From contig JAJYSY010000014.1 in the NCBI GenBank assembly GCA_021793375.1, forward strand, positions 1 through 46,080: DNA of 46,080 nucleotides, in the 5' to 3' direction. The notes beneath the pieces were generated by a model. The model was not told the origin of the DNA and ran no database searches. It worked only from the letters and a program-made list of their open reading frames with translations. Made by a program: the position numbers and the translations under genes. The stretch's first letter is position 1, and each line of letters starts with the position of its first letter. Origin of the DNA: Bacteroidota bacterium (GTDB taxonomy: Bacteria > Bacteroidota > Bacteroidia > Flavobacteriales > Flavobacteriaceae). Positions 1-8,235 of the stretch are shown one piece after another.

Positions 1-2
1 AA

Positions 3-182
3 TACCGGAATGGATTTAAAGCTATTCCTGAATTAATCATAAATCCACTCAAAGATTTATATATTTATTTAGAAAAGTTTTTGCTTAAAAACCCGGATAT
101 ATCCACTATTCATCCGGAAACTTCTTTTTATTTTTCCGATGCAGAAATCAATAAAATGATCAAAGAATTTACTTTAAAATAG
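3..182 (+). CDS. C-terminal end of an unknown protein (partial)
   Basis: An open frame enters from the left edge and ends in TAG at 180-182, giving 59 residues that begin YRNGFKAIPE and end MIKEFTLK. The other two forward frames hit stops within the first 40 bases. Codon use is like that of the neighbours. The residues show no motif I recognise, so no function is assigned. The next gene starts about 65 bp downstream on the same strand. Confidence 0.6.
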   Translation, partial: YRNGFKAIPELIINPLKDLYIYLEKFLLKNPDISTIHPETSFYFSDAEINKMIKEFTLK

Positions 183-246
183 CTTTTGATTTCCATAGAA
201 AACTCTTCTGCTTTTTTTGTAGTTTTACACTTACAAATATTTTTAT

Positions 247-831
247 ATGAAATTAGTTTTTGCCACACACAACCCCAACAAAATCAAAGAAATAAAACCT
301 TTACTTCCTGATTTTATAGAACTTTTATCTCTTGCTGACATCCAATGTTTTGAAGATATTCCTGAAACTGCTGAAACCATTACTGAAAATGCTTTTTTAA
401 AAGCAAAATATGTAAAAGAAAATTATGGTTATAACTGTTTTGCAGATGACACCGGGTTAGAAGTTGATTTTTTAAATGGCGCCCCGGGAGTACATTCTGC
501 TCGTTATGCAGGAGAAAGCAAAAACGATCAAGAAAACATGAATAAACTTTTAATGAATTTAAAAAACAGTACGAACAGAAGAGCAAAATTTAAAACGGTA
601 ATCGCTTTGGTTTTATCAGATCGAGAAGAAAAATTCACCGGAATTTGTGAAGGAAAAATTTTGACTTCTGCTCGTGGAACTGCCGGTTTTGGATATGATC
701 CGATTTTTCAACCACAAGGAAATCAACAAAGTTTTGCAGAAATGAACGCCGAAGAAAAAAATAAAATTTCTCATCGTGCAAAAGCCACCCAACAATTAAT
801 TGCGTATTTACAGTCAAATAAGTTAGTATAA
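247..831 (+). CDS. rdgB: dITP/XTP pyrophosphatase (RdgB/HAM1 family)
   Basis: Hydrolyses non-canonical purine triphosphates (dITP, XTP, ITP) to monophosphate plus pyrophosphate, which cleans the cytosolic nucleotide pool. At 194 residues it has normal family length. Visible family motifs are THNPNK (residues 7-12), DDTGLEV (67-73, with the metal-binding acidic pair), FGYDPIF (148-154) and SHRAKA (175-180, base recognition). The ATG at 247 puts the first strand MKLVFATHN at its usual place. It is followed by a 93 bp gap before the M23 peptidase gene. No clear promoter was seen upstream. Confidence 0.96.
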   Translation: MKLVFATHNPNKIKEIKPLLPDFIELLSLADIQCFEDIPETAETITENAFLKAKYVKENYGYNCFADDTGLEVDFLNGAPGVHSARYAGESKNDQENMNKLLMNLKNSTNRRAKFKTVIALVLSDREEKFTGICEGKILTSARGTAGFGYDPIFQPQGNQQSFAEMNAEEKNKISHRAKATQQLIAYLQSNKLV

Positions 832-924
832 TTCAAAATAAAACTTAATTTTTGTGGTTTAATAATAGCTTAGTCTTAAGCTTATTGAAAATTATTATAA
901 TTTCATCTTACAGTTTTTTATTTT

Positions 925-2622
925 ATGAGGGTAAATCTTTTGCTGATTTTGTTCTTTATATATAGAGTTTCTTTCGGACAAGAAGCTTTTCCTAAAAATT
1001 ATTTCATCAATCCGGTAGAAATCCCTTTATCCTTATCAGGAAATTTCGGAGAATTACGCGACAATCACTTCCATAGTGGACTGGATATCAGAACACAACA
1101 ACGTTCAGGATTAAATATTCTTGCTGCAGCAGATGGATATGTCAGCAGAGTAAAAATAGGTTTATATGGATATGGAAATGTAATTTATGTTCAACACCCT
1201 AACGGATTAACTACTGTTTATGGACATTTACAAGAGTTTTCTCCTAAAATAAGAGAGTATGTCAGAAAACGACAATATGCCAATCAGAAAAACACGATAG
1301 AACTTTTTCCTAAAAATGGAGAATTGCCGGTAAAACAAGGAGAAATCATCGCTTTAAGCGGAGAAAGCGGTGGAGCTGCAGGACCGCATTTACATTATGA
1401 AATAAGAGATGAACAACAACGCCCTTTAAATCCATTTTTATTTGGAATTGAAGTAAAAGACACCCGTCCGCCAAAAATTGAAAAACTAAAAGTTTATCCA
1501 CAAGAAGAAAATTCTTATGTAAACTCTTCTGCTAATCGGCAAGAAATTCATCTGACAAAAATTAATGAAAACACTTATCAAGCTAAATCTATTGAAGCTT
1601 TTGGAAAAATCGGTTTTGGAATTTCGGCTGTAGATTTTATGGATGGCGCATCTTTTACACACGGAATTTATCAAATCCAAACTTTTTTGAACGGAGATCT
1701 TCAAATGGATATCAAATTTGATCAGTTTTCTTTTGCCAACACCAGATATATCAACAGATATATAGATTATGAATTTTATAAAGATAAAAAACAACGTGTT
1801 CAAAAACTTTTTCTTGAGCCTAATAATTTTATCGATATGCCCATCGAAGCCACAAAAAATGGTTTTGTCAATATTGAAGATAATTTAGATTATAAATTTA
1901 AAATTTTATTAAAAGATTTTGCCGGAAATGAAACGCAAATTTCTATTCCGATAAAAGGTATAAAAGTTGAAGAAGATCGAATAGAAAAAAAGGAAGAAAA
2001 AACAACTCCTTATTTTGCACAATGGAACAAACCCAATGTTTTTAATTTAGAACATCATGATATTTTTATTCCAAAAGGAGCATTATATGAAGATTTATAT
2101 CTGAATATTGAGGAAGGTGTAGAAAAAATAAAAGTTCATGAGTTTACCACTCCTTTACACAAAAATATTACCATAGGTTTTGACGCAAGTAAATACAACC
2201 AAGAAGATTTAGAAAAACTTTATGTAGCTCGTGTTTTTCCTTGGGAAAAAAAATATTATTCCAACACCTATAAAGAAGGAAGCAGAATTACCACTAAAAC
2301 CAGAACTTTTGGAACTTTTCAATTAGAGATGGATTTAACTCCTCCCACAATTGAACCGGTGAATTTCAGACATAAAAAATGGGTTTCTGATTTAGATTTT
2401 CTAAAATTAAGAATAAAAGATGAAGAATCAGGAATTGATACTTATTACGGAACCATCAACGGAAAATTTATTGCTTTGGAATACGATTATAAAACGGATA
2501 TCATCCAATATGATTTTCGCGATAAAGTTTCTGATAAAACAGAAAATAATTTAAAAATAATTGTAGTAGATAATGTAGGAAACAGCACTACTTTTGAAGC
2601 TACTTTTTTTAGAAAAGAATAA
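925..2622 (+). CDS. M23 family metallopeptidase, secreted (LytM domain)
   Basis: A predicted periplasmic peptidoglycan endopeptidase. An N-terminal signal peptide (about residues 1-18, cleaved after SFG) precedes an M23/LytM domain at about residues 35-170. The zinc-site residues are all present: H50 and D54 in HFHSGLDI, H101 in YGHL and the HLH of GPHLHYEI (H155, H157). The domain therefore looks catalytically competent rather than an EnvC/NlpD-like degenerate form. The remaining roughly 390 residues are beta-rich and unrecognised, with stretches resembling Ig-like repeats. It sits 12 bp upstream of a TonB receptor gene and is probably cotranscribed with it. Substrate bond and partner cannot be read from the sequence. 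Confidence 0.88.
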   Translation: MRVNLLLILFFIYRVSFGQEAFPKNYFINPVEIPLSLSGNFGELRDNHFHSGLDIRTQQRSGLNILAAADGYVSRVKIGLYGYGNVIYVQHPNGLTTVYGHLQEFSPKIREYVRKRQYANQKNTIELFPKNGELPVKQGEIIALSGESGGAAGPHLHYEIRDEQQRPLNPFLFGIEVKDTRPPKIEKLKVYPQEENSYVNSSANRQEIHLTKINENTYQAKSIEAFGKIGFGISAVDFMDGASFTHGIYQIQTFLNGDLQMDIKFDQFSFANTRYINRYIDYEFYKDKKQRVQKLFLEPNNFIDMPIEATKNGFVNIEDNLDYKFKILLKDFAGNETQISIPIKGIKVEEDRIEKKEEKTTPYFAQWNKPNVFNLEHHDIFIPKGALYEDLYLNIEEGVEKIKVHEFTTPLHKNITIGFDASKYNQEDLEKLYVARVFPWEKKYYSNTYKEGSRITTKTRTFGTFQLEMDLTPPTIEPVNFRHKKWVSDLDFLKLRIKDEESGIDTYYGTINGKFIALEYDYKTDIIQYDFRDKVSDKTENNLKIIVVDNVGNSTTFEATFFRKE

Positions 2623-2634
2623 AAAACTTTAGCA

Positions 2635-5100
2635 TTGAAATTTCAATCTCTTTTTATCACCTTATTACTATTCTTATCCGGATTTTCAGTTTCCGGACAA
2701 ACCGCCACTTTAAAAGGAATTATTTTTGATGAAAATCAAAACCCTTTATCTGCTGCTGAAATTTATCATGAAAAAGACGGAACAGTTTCCAATGATAACG
2801 GCTTTTATGAAATTGAAATTCCGGCAAATCAACAAATTGTAGTGCATTTCTCTTATATTGGATTGAGTCCGATGCAGATAAATATTCAGTTGAAAGAAGG
2901 GCAAACTCGAGAATTTAATCCGGTTTTAAAAGATGATTTAGAACAAATCAGCACAGTAGTTATTACCGGAAATCGCCGCTCTCCTGTAGAAGGAATTACT
3001 TCTATTGTCCCAAGTGTGGTGAGAAAAATTCCCGGTGCAAATGCCGGAGTTGAAAATCTTTTAAAAACTTTACCCGGCGTAAGTTCCAATAACGAATTGA
3101 GTACACAATATGCAGTGCGCGGCGGAAACTACGATGAGAATTTAGTTTATGTAAATGGAATTGAAGTGTACAGACCTCAGCTCATTCGTTCCGGACAACA
3201 AGAAGGTTTGAGCTTTGTAAACTCTGATTTGGTAAGAAATGTTGATTTTTCTGCCGGAGGATTTCAAGCTAAATATGGAGATAAATTATCTTCTGTTTTA
3301 GATATTGAATACAAAAGACCGGTGGAATTTGAAGCTTCTTTAGATATGAGTTTATTAGGCGGAAGTGCCTCTGTGGGCGGAGCTTCAAAAAATGGAAAAT
3401 TCACCGGAATCGGAGGAATTCGTTATAGAGATAACTCTTTATTGGTAAACTCTAAAGATGTAAAAACAGATTTCAAACCCACTTTTGCTGATGCACAAGC
3501 TTATTTGACTTATGAGTTTAACGATAAATTTGAATTGGGTTTTTTAGGAAATGTTTCGCTCAATAAATACAATTATAAACCTATTGTAAAAGAAACTACT
3601 TTTGGAACTATTGATGATCCTACTACTTTATTTATTTATTACGACGGAAAAGAAAAAGATCAATACGAAACTTATTCTGCTGCTTTAAAAGCTTCTTATA
3701 AAGTTTCTGATAATTATACCGCTCAACTGATTGGCTCTATTTATAATTCTCAAGAAGAAGAACACTACGATTTACAAGCAGAATATAGATTAGGAAAACC
3801 CAACACCTCCATCGGGAGTGAAGATTTAGGAAAAGTTGAATTTACGCGTGGTGTTGGTGCACAATTAGATCACGCCAGAAATGATTTAGATGGTTTATAT
3901 TTCAACCTTCAGCATTTAGGAAAAATAGAATTGGGCAAAAGCATTATTGATTATGGAATCAAATATGCTCATGAAGATATTCGAGATAGAGTAAAAGAAT
4001 ACCAAATCATTGATTCTGCAGGATACTCCATCCGCCCCCCTCTTTCTAATATGCCAAATTTAGAACCTTACGAACCTTTTGAAGAAGATATTGTTCCTTA
4101 CACTTCTATGCGTGCAGAAAACCACACAAAAATCAACAGATTTGAAAATTTTCTACAGTGGAGTTATAAAACAGATTTAGATTTCCATAAACTTTGGATG
4201 AATGCTGGAATTCGTTCCCACACTTGGAATGTAAGCGGAGATGGGATTTCTTCTACCACACAAACTGTTTTTAGTCCGCGTGCTCAAGTTGCTTTAAAAC
4301 CGGATTGGGAAGCAGATATGGTTTTCAGACTTTCCGGCGGATTTTATCATCAACCTCCTTTTTACAGAGAATTAAGAGATTCAACCGGAACAGTTCGTCC
4401 TAATGTAAAAGCACAGAAATCTATTCACGCTGTTTTAGGAAATGATTATAGCTTTAAGATGAGTGATCGTCCTTTCAGGTTGATTTCAGAAGCTTATTAT
4501 AAAGATATTTCTGATGTAAATCCTTACACTATAGAAAATGTTCGCATCAGATACAGGGCACACAATCAAGCTAAAGCTTATGCTTATGGTTTTGATTTGC
4601 GTTTAAACGGAGAATTGGTAAAAGGAACTGAAAGCTGGGTAAGCGTTGGATATATGAGAACAGAAGAAAACATTCAAAATCGAGGATTTATTTCTCGACC
4701 AACAGATCAGCGTTTAAAATTTGCAGTGATGTTTCAAGATTATGTTCCCAATATTCCCAGGTTGCGTTTATACACCAACGGAGTTTACAACACCGGACTT
4801 CCGGGAGGTTCTCCGGATTATGCAGACCCTTATAATTATCAACTCAGATTGGCAGATTATCAAAGATTTGACATAGGTTTTTCTTATGTATTTGTTGATG
4901 AAGAAAATCCTGTAGATGAAAAAAATTGGGCTTCAGCCTTTAAAGAATTAATTTTAGGAGTAGAAGTTTTTAATATGTTTGACCGTCAAAATTCCATTAC
5001 CAATACTTTTGTAAGAGATGTAGAATCCAACAGTATTTATTCTGTTCCAAATTATCTTACCACCCGAGTTTTTAATGTTAGATTGGGGATGAAGTTTTAG
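2635..5100 (+). CDS. TonB-dependent receptor with N-terminal CarboxypepD_reg-like domain
   Basis: An 821-residue outer-membrane receptor. In order it has a signal peptide (about 1-22), a carboxypeptidase regulatory-like beta-sandwich (about 23-100, typical of Bacteroidota receptors), a plug (about 115-235, with VVITGNRRSPVEGI and VRGGNYDENLVYVNGIEVYRP) and a C-terminal beta-barrel ending in VRLGMKF, whose terminal phenylalanine is typical of outer-membrane barrels. Translation starts at TTG, 12 bp after the peptidase stop; there is no ATG in the signal-peptide region. No SusD-like partner is adjacent, so a glycan utilisation locus is unlikely. The ligand is unknown. Confidence 0.9.
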   Translation: MKFQSLFITLLLFLSGFSVSGQTATLKGIIFDENQNPLSAAEIYHEKDGTVSNDNGFYEIEIPANQQIVVHFSYIGLSPMQINIQLKEGQTREFNPVLKDDLEQISTVVITGNRRSPVEGITSIVPSVVRKIPGANAGVENLLKTLPGVSSNNELSTQYAVRGGNYDENLVYVNGIEVYRPQLIRSGQQEGLSFVNSDLVRNVDFSAGGFQAKYGDKLSSVLDIEYKRPVEFEASLDMSLLGGSASVGGASKNGKFTGIGGIRYRDNSLLVNSKDVKTDFKPTFADAQAYLTYEFNDKFELGFLGNVSLNKYNYKPIVKETTFGTIDDPTTLFIYYDGKEKDQYETYSAALKASYKVSDNYTAQLIGSIYNSQEEEHYDLQAEYRLGKPNTSIGSEDLGKVEFTRGVGAQLDHARNDLDGLYFNLQHLGKIELGKSIIDYGIKYAHEDIRDRVKEYQIIDSAGYSIRPPLSNMPNLEPYEPFEEDIVPYTSMRAENHTKINRFENFLQWSYKTDLDFHKLWMNAGIRSHTWNVSGDGISSTTQTVFSPRAQVALKPDWEADMVFRLSGGFYHQPPFYRELRDSTGTVRPNVKAQKSIHAVLGNDYSFKMSDRPFRLISEAYYKDISDVNPYTIENVRIRYRAHNQAKAYAYGFDLRLNGELVKGTESWVSVGYMRTEENIQNRGFISRPTDQRLKFAVMFQDYVPNIPRLRLYTNGVYNTGLPGGSPDYADPYNYQLRLADYQRFDIGFSYVFVDEENPVDEKNWASAFKELILGVEVFNMFDRQNSITNTFVRDVESNSIYSVPNYLTTRVFNVRLGMKF

Positions 5101-5164
5101 AATAAGTTTCTTTTTCTGCCAAGTTTCAATTCTTAAAACCCATTTATTTGCCAAATCAATTTTG

Positions 5165-5172
5165 TATTTTTG
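5165..5172 (+). promoter_or_regulatory. Promoter -7 element of rpe
   Basis: TATTTTTG is an exact match to the Bacteroidota TAnnTTTG consensus. It places transcription start near 5179, about 10 nt before the ATG at 5189. A TTG at 5162 in the same frame would lie upstream of the transcript, so the element decides the start codon. A -33 TTTG at 5147-5150 is closer than the usual 19 nt. Confidence 0.5.
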
Positions 5173-5188
5173 TAAAAATTCTATTTCA

Positions 5189-5848
5189 ATGACAAAATTG
5201 ATTGCTCCCTCTATTTTAGCAGCTGACTTTGGAAATCTCCAACGCGACATAGAAATGGTCAATAAAAGTGCTGCAGATTGGTTTCACTTAGATATTATGG
5301 ACGGTGTTTTTGTCCCCAACATTTCTTATGGAATGCCGGTGATGGAAACCATCAAAAAACACGCTGAAAAACCTTTGGATGTTCACCTGATGATTGTTCA
5401 GCCTGAAAGATACATAGATACTTTTGCAGATTTAGGTGCAGATATCTTAACCGTTCATTACGAAGCTTGCACACACTTACACCGAACTTTGCAAGCCATC
5501 AAACAAGCCGGAATGAAAACAGGAGTGGCTTTAAATCCACATACCAATGTTCTTTTATTAGAAGATGTAATCAAAGATATTGACGTAGTTTTAATGATGA
5601 GTGTGAATCCGGGTTTTGGCGGACAAAAATTTATAGAAAACACTTATAAAAAAATAATTCAGTTAAAAGAACTTATTATTGACAATGAAGCTACCACAAA
5701 AATTGAGGTAGATGGAGGCGTAAACAATAAAAATATTCAAAAATTAGCCGATGCCGGAGCTGATATTTTTGTGGCTGGAAGTCATGTTTTCAAATCTGAA
5801 AACCCTTTACAAACTATTGAAGAACTAAACGAACTTGCCAACTCTTAA
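5189..5848 (+). CDS. rpe: Ribulose-phosphate 3-epimerase
   Basis: Interconverts D-ribulose 5-phosphate and D-xylulose 5-phosphate in the cytosolic pentose phosphate pathway. It has 219 residues, the usual length for this TIM barrel. Motifs are APSILAADFGN at the N-terminus, HLDIMDGVFVPNISYG (metal-binding His and catalytic Asp), VNPGFGGQKF and the phosphate-binding EVDGGVN. The start at 5189 (MTKLIAPSIL) is chosen over an in-frame TTG at 5162 because a promoter -7 element overlaps that TTG. The ypdA ATG follows 10 bp after the stop. Confidence 0.96.
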   Translation: MTKLIAPSILAADFGNLQRDIEMVNKSAADWFHLDIMDGVFVPNISYGMPVMETIKKHAEKPLDVHLMIVQPERYIDTFADLGADILTVHYEACTHLHRTLQAIKQAGMKTGVALNPHTNVLLLEDVIKDIDVVLMMSVNPGFGGQKFIENTYKKIIQLKELIIDNEATTKIEVDGGVNNKNIQKLADAGADIFVAGSHVFKSENPLQTIEELNELANS

Positions 5849-5858
5849 AAACAAAAAA

Positions 5859-6815
5859 ATGTTAGACTTGTTGATAATTGGTGGCGGACCAGTTGGAATT
5901 GCCACAGCATTAGAAGCAAAAAAGAAAAATTTAAATTATTTAGTAGTAGAAAAAGGAGTTTTGGTAAACTCCATTTTTCATTTTCCCGCTTATATGCGAT
6001 TTTTTTCTACTTCAGAAAAACTGGAAATTGATAATATTCCTTTCACCTCTACTAATCCAAAGCCAACCCGCTCTGAAGGATTAGAATATTACCGAAAAGT
6101 TGCAAGTGGAAATCAATTAAAAATAAATCTTTTTGAAAAAGTAAACTCCGTTGAAAAACAAGATGGTTTTTATCAAATCAATACGTCAAAATCAACTTAT
6201 CAAGCCAAAAACATTGCGATAGCCACAGGTTTTTACGGGATTCCAAACCTGATTAATGTCCCCGGAGAAGATTTACCAAAAGTAACGCATTATTACAACG
6301 ACCCACATTATTATTACGGACAAAAAACTATTGTCGTCGGAGCGAGTAATTCCGCAGCTGATGCTGCTTTAGAAATTTTCAGAAAAGGTGGAGATGTCAC
6401 TATGGTTATACGCGGAGAAGATATCGGCGAACGTGTTAAATACTGGGTAAGACCGGATATAAAAAACAGAATTGCAGAAGGAAGCATCAAAGCTTATTTT
6501 AATGCAAACATTACAGAAATCCGAACTGATGAAGTAGATATAAAACTCAAAAACGGAAAAATAAAATCCTTAGAAAATGACTTTGTTGTTGCCCTAACCG
6601 GATATCGTCCAAATTATGATTTTCTGAGAAAAGTTGGAGTAAAAATCTCTCAAGACGAAGAAAGATTGCCTTATTTCAACCCAAAAACTATGGAAACCAA
6701 TCAAAAAGGAATTTATTTAGCCGGAGTAATTTGCGCAGGAGAATTCACTCATAATTTATTGATTGAAAACTCTCTGATTCACGCCAAAAAAATTGTAGCA
6801 AACATCGCTAAATAA
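5859..6815 (+). CDS. ypdA: YpdA-like FAD/NADPH-dependent bacillithiol disulfide reductase
   Basis: A flavoprotein of the thioredoxin-reductase fold, 318 residues. The FAD motif is GGGPVG near residue 10. A second Rossmann motif, VVGASNSAAD, lies near residue 163 (NADPH). The C-terminal FAD segment is GIYLAGVICAGEFTHNLLIENS. It lacks the CxxC pair of thioredoxin reductase, and HNLLIENS-type ends are characteristic of YpdA, which in Firmicutes reduces bacillithiol disulfide; this substrate is known for the family, not shown here. The ATG at 5859 is used because an upstream TTG at 5835 lies inside rpe. It is probably cotranscribed with rpe. Confidence 0.85.
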   Translation: MLDLLIIGGGPVGIATALEAKKKNLNYLVVEKGVLVNSIFHFPAYMRFFSTSEKLEIDNIPFTSTNPKPTRSEGLEYYRKVASGNQLKINLFEKVNSVEKQDGFYQINTSKSTYQAKNIAIATGFYGIPNLINVPGEDLPKVTHYYNDPHYYYGQKTIVVGASNSAADAALEIFRKGGDVTMVIRGEDIGERVKYWVRPDIKNRIAEGSIKAYFNANITEIRTDEVDIKLKNGKIKSLENDFVVALTGYRPNYDFLRKVGVKISQDEERLPYFNPKTMETNQKGIYLAGVICAGEFTHNLLIENSLIHAKKIVANIAK

Positions 6816-6847
6816 GCAAGCAAATATTTTTTTAAGTTTAATTAAAA

Positions 6848-6875
6848 GTAGCTGTCTCAAATTTAAGACAGCTAC
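6848..6875 (-). terminator. Terminator between convergent ypdA and OmpA-like gene
   Basis: A perfect 10-bp stem, GTAGCTGTCT pairing with AGACAGCTAC around an 8-nt loop. Read on the minus strand it is followed by TTTTAATTAAAC, so it best serves the minus-strand OmpA-like gene. It may also stop read-through from ypdA. Confidence 0.75.
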
Positions 6876-6902
6876 ACATTATTATCAAAAAGAATTTCCC
6901 AA

Positions 6903-7604
6903 TTAATTTCCTGCTTGTTCTTCTGCTTCTTGTTTCATAGTTTCATCTGCCATAATTCCAATCTCAACACGTCTGTTTTTAGAACGTCCATCAGCTGTTG
7001 AGTTGTCATGTTTAGGTTGATCTTCTCCATACCATTTTGTAGTAAATCTATGACTTTCTACCCCTTGTTGAGTAAGATAATTATAAACAGATTTAGCTCT
7101 TTTTTCAGAAAGCTCCATATTATATTCTGCTCTTCCGGTATTGTCTGTGTGTCCTTCTAACAAAATATTAGTATTGGGATAATCTTTAAATATCTTCACT
7201 AATTTATCTAAAGAATTCTTAGACTGCTCATTGATATCATATTTATCTGTAGCAAAGAAAATTCCACTATTTTCATCAAAAGTAACAGAAATACCTTCTC
7301 CTACTCTGTTTACTTCTGCTCCCGGAATTTCATCACTAATTTCACGAGCTTGTTTATCCATTTTATTTCCAATTAAAGCACCGGCTGTTCCTCCAACAAC
7401 TGCCCCTATTAAAGCTCCCACAACAGAATTATGACCATCTCCAACATTATTTCCGATTACCGCTCCGGCTGTGGCTCCTGCTCCGGCACCAATTGCACCA
7501 CCTCGTTGTGCTTTATTCGTGTTTTGAAGTGCTTCACAACCTGTAAATAATAATACTGCTGAGATTAATAGTACTATATTGATTTTTTTAAAAAGTGTTT
7601 TCAT
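6903..7604 (-). CDS. OmpA family lipoprotein with glycine-zipper segment
   Basis: A cell-envelope lipoprotein of 233 residues predicted to anchor to peptidoglycan. It has an SPII signal with lipobox FTGC (C23). A glycine/alanine-rich zipper follows at about residues 35-83 (GGAIGAGAGATAGAVIG and a similar second stretch), able to insert in or associate with membrane. An OmpA C-terminal domain lies at about 110-220, including LLEGHTDNTGRAEYNMELSEK and NRRVEIGI, the diaminopimelate-binding signature. It lies 28 bp downstream of the lipocalin-like gene and is probably cotranscribed. A terminator follows the stop. Confidence 0.93.
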   Translation of the reverse strand: MKTLFKKINIVLLISAVLLFTGCEALQNTNKAQRGGAIGAGAGATAGAVIGNNVGDGHNSVVGALIGAVVGGTAGALIGNKMDKQAREISDEIPGAEVNRVGEGISVTFDENSGIFFATDKYDINEQSKNSLDKLVKIFKDYPNTNILLEGHTDNTGRAEYNMELSEKRAKSVYNYLTQQGVESHRFTTKWYGEDQPKHDNSTADGRSKNRRVEIGIMADETMKQEAEEQAGN

Positions 7605-7632
7605 AATAATTTAGATTTGTGTTTTGTTTAAT

Positions 7633-8103
7633 TTAATTTTTCACAAAATTCATTCGAATTGTAAAAGGTTTTCCTTCATAAGAAACGGTGTGTTCCCACT
7701 GCATTTGTGTATCATCTAAACTTACTAAAGCAAGTCTTACTCCTCTCTTCTCTTGTCGAATATTTACCCCATCAACTTCTTGTTTAAGCGTAAAAGAAAA
7801 TTCTCCGGTTGAAGTGTTTTCTTCTACATTCCAATAAAAACTTCGAGTGCCCGGATTACAATTTTCTTGATATAATTTATAAGTTCCTTTGTTGTTATTC
7901 GGAACGAAACTCCATTCTGAATGTTCAAAACAACGAGAATCTACATCATCAAAAAGATTCACATCTACTAAAGCACTGGGTAATTCCACTTTTGTTAAAG
8001 TCCAATTCCCTTTAAATGTTTTTTGTGTTTGACGTTCAATTTTACTACTCCCGCAGGAAAACATTAACGCCACCACAAAAAGAAGCAATACTGATTTTTT
8101 CAT
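7633..8103 (-). CDS. Lipocalin-like domain lipoprotein
   Basis: A 156-residue lipoprotein with signal peptide and lipobox MFSC (C17). The body has the features of the small lipocalin-like family: KTFKGNWTLTKVEL at the first strand, a central cysteine pair (in DVDSRCFEHSEW and ENCNPGTRSFYW) and alternating beta-strands ending TIRMNFVKN. Ligand unknown. It is the first gene of a likely two-gene envelope operon with the OmpA-like lipoprotein, preceded by an exact -7 element at 8129-8136. Confidence 0.82.
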   Translation of the reverse strand: MKKSVLLLFVVALMFSCGSSKIERQTQKTFKGNWTLTKVELPSALVDVNLFDDVDSRCFEHSEWSFVPNNNKGTYKLYQENCNPGTRSFYWNVEENTSTGEFSFTLKQEVDGVNIRQEKRGVRLALVSLDDTQMQWEHTVSYEGKPFTIRMNFVKN

Positions 8104-8128
8104 GATTATGTTTTTGATTATTGAAAAG

Positions 8129-8136
8129 CAAAGGTA
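8129..8136 (-). promoter_or_regulatory. Promoter -7 element for the lipocalin/OmpA operon
   Basis: On the minus strand this reads TACCTTTG, an exact TAnnTTTG match. The predicted transcription start near 8122 lies about 20 nt before the ATG at 8103. No TTTG is seen at the -33 position. Confidence 0.45.
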
Positions 8137-8235
8137 ATTTTTTTAACCTAATGAGTTATCATTTTATAAAAATTTTGACATTACCATTCTTTATTCAACA
8201 TAACTCTTCTAAAGAAACCTTTATTTTTAATATTT

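Noticed and set aside
866..885. Small inverted repeat AGCTTA...TAAGCT after rdgB as a terminator
   Set aside because: Only six A/T-rich pairs and no U-tract follow; not convincing as a terminator.
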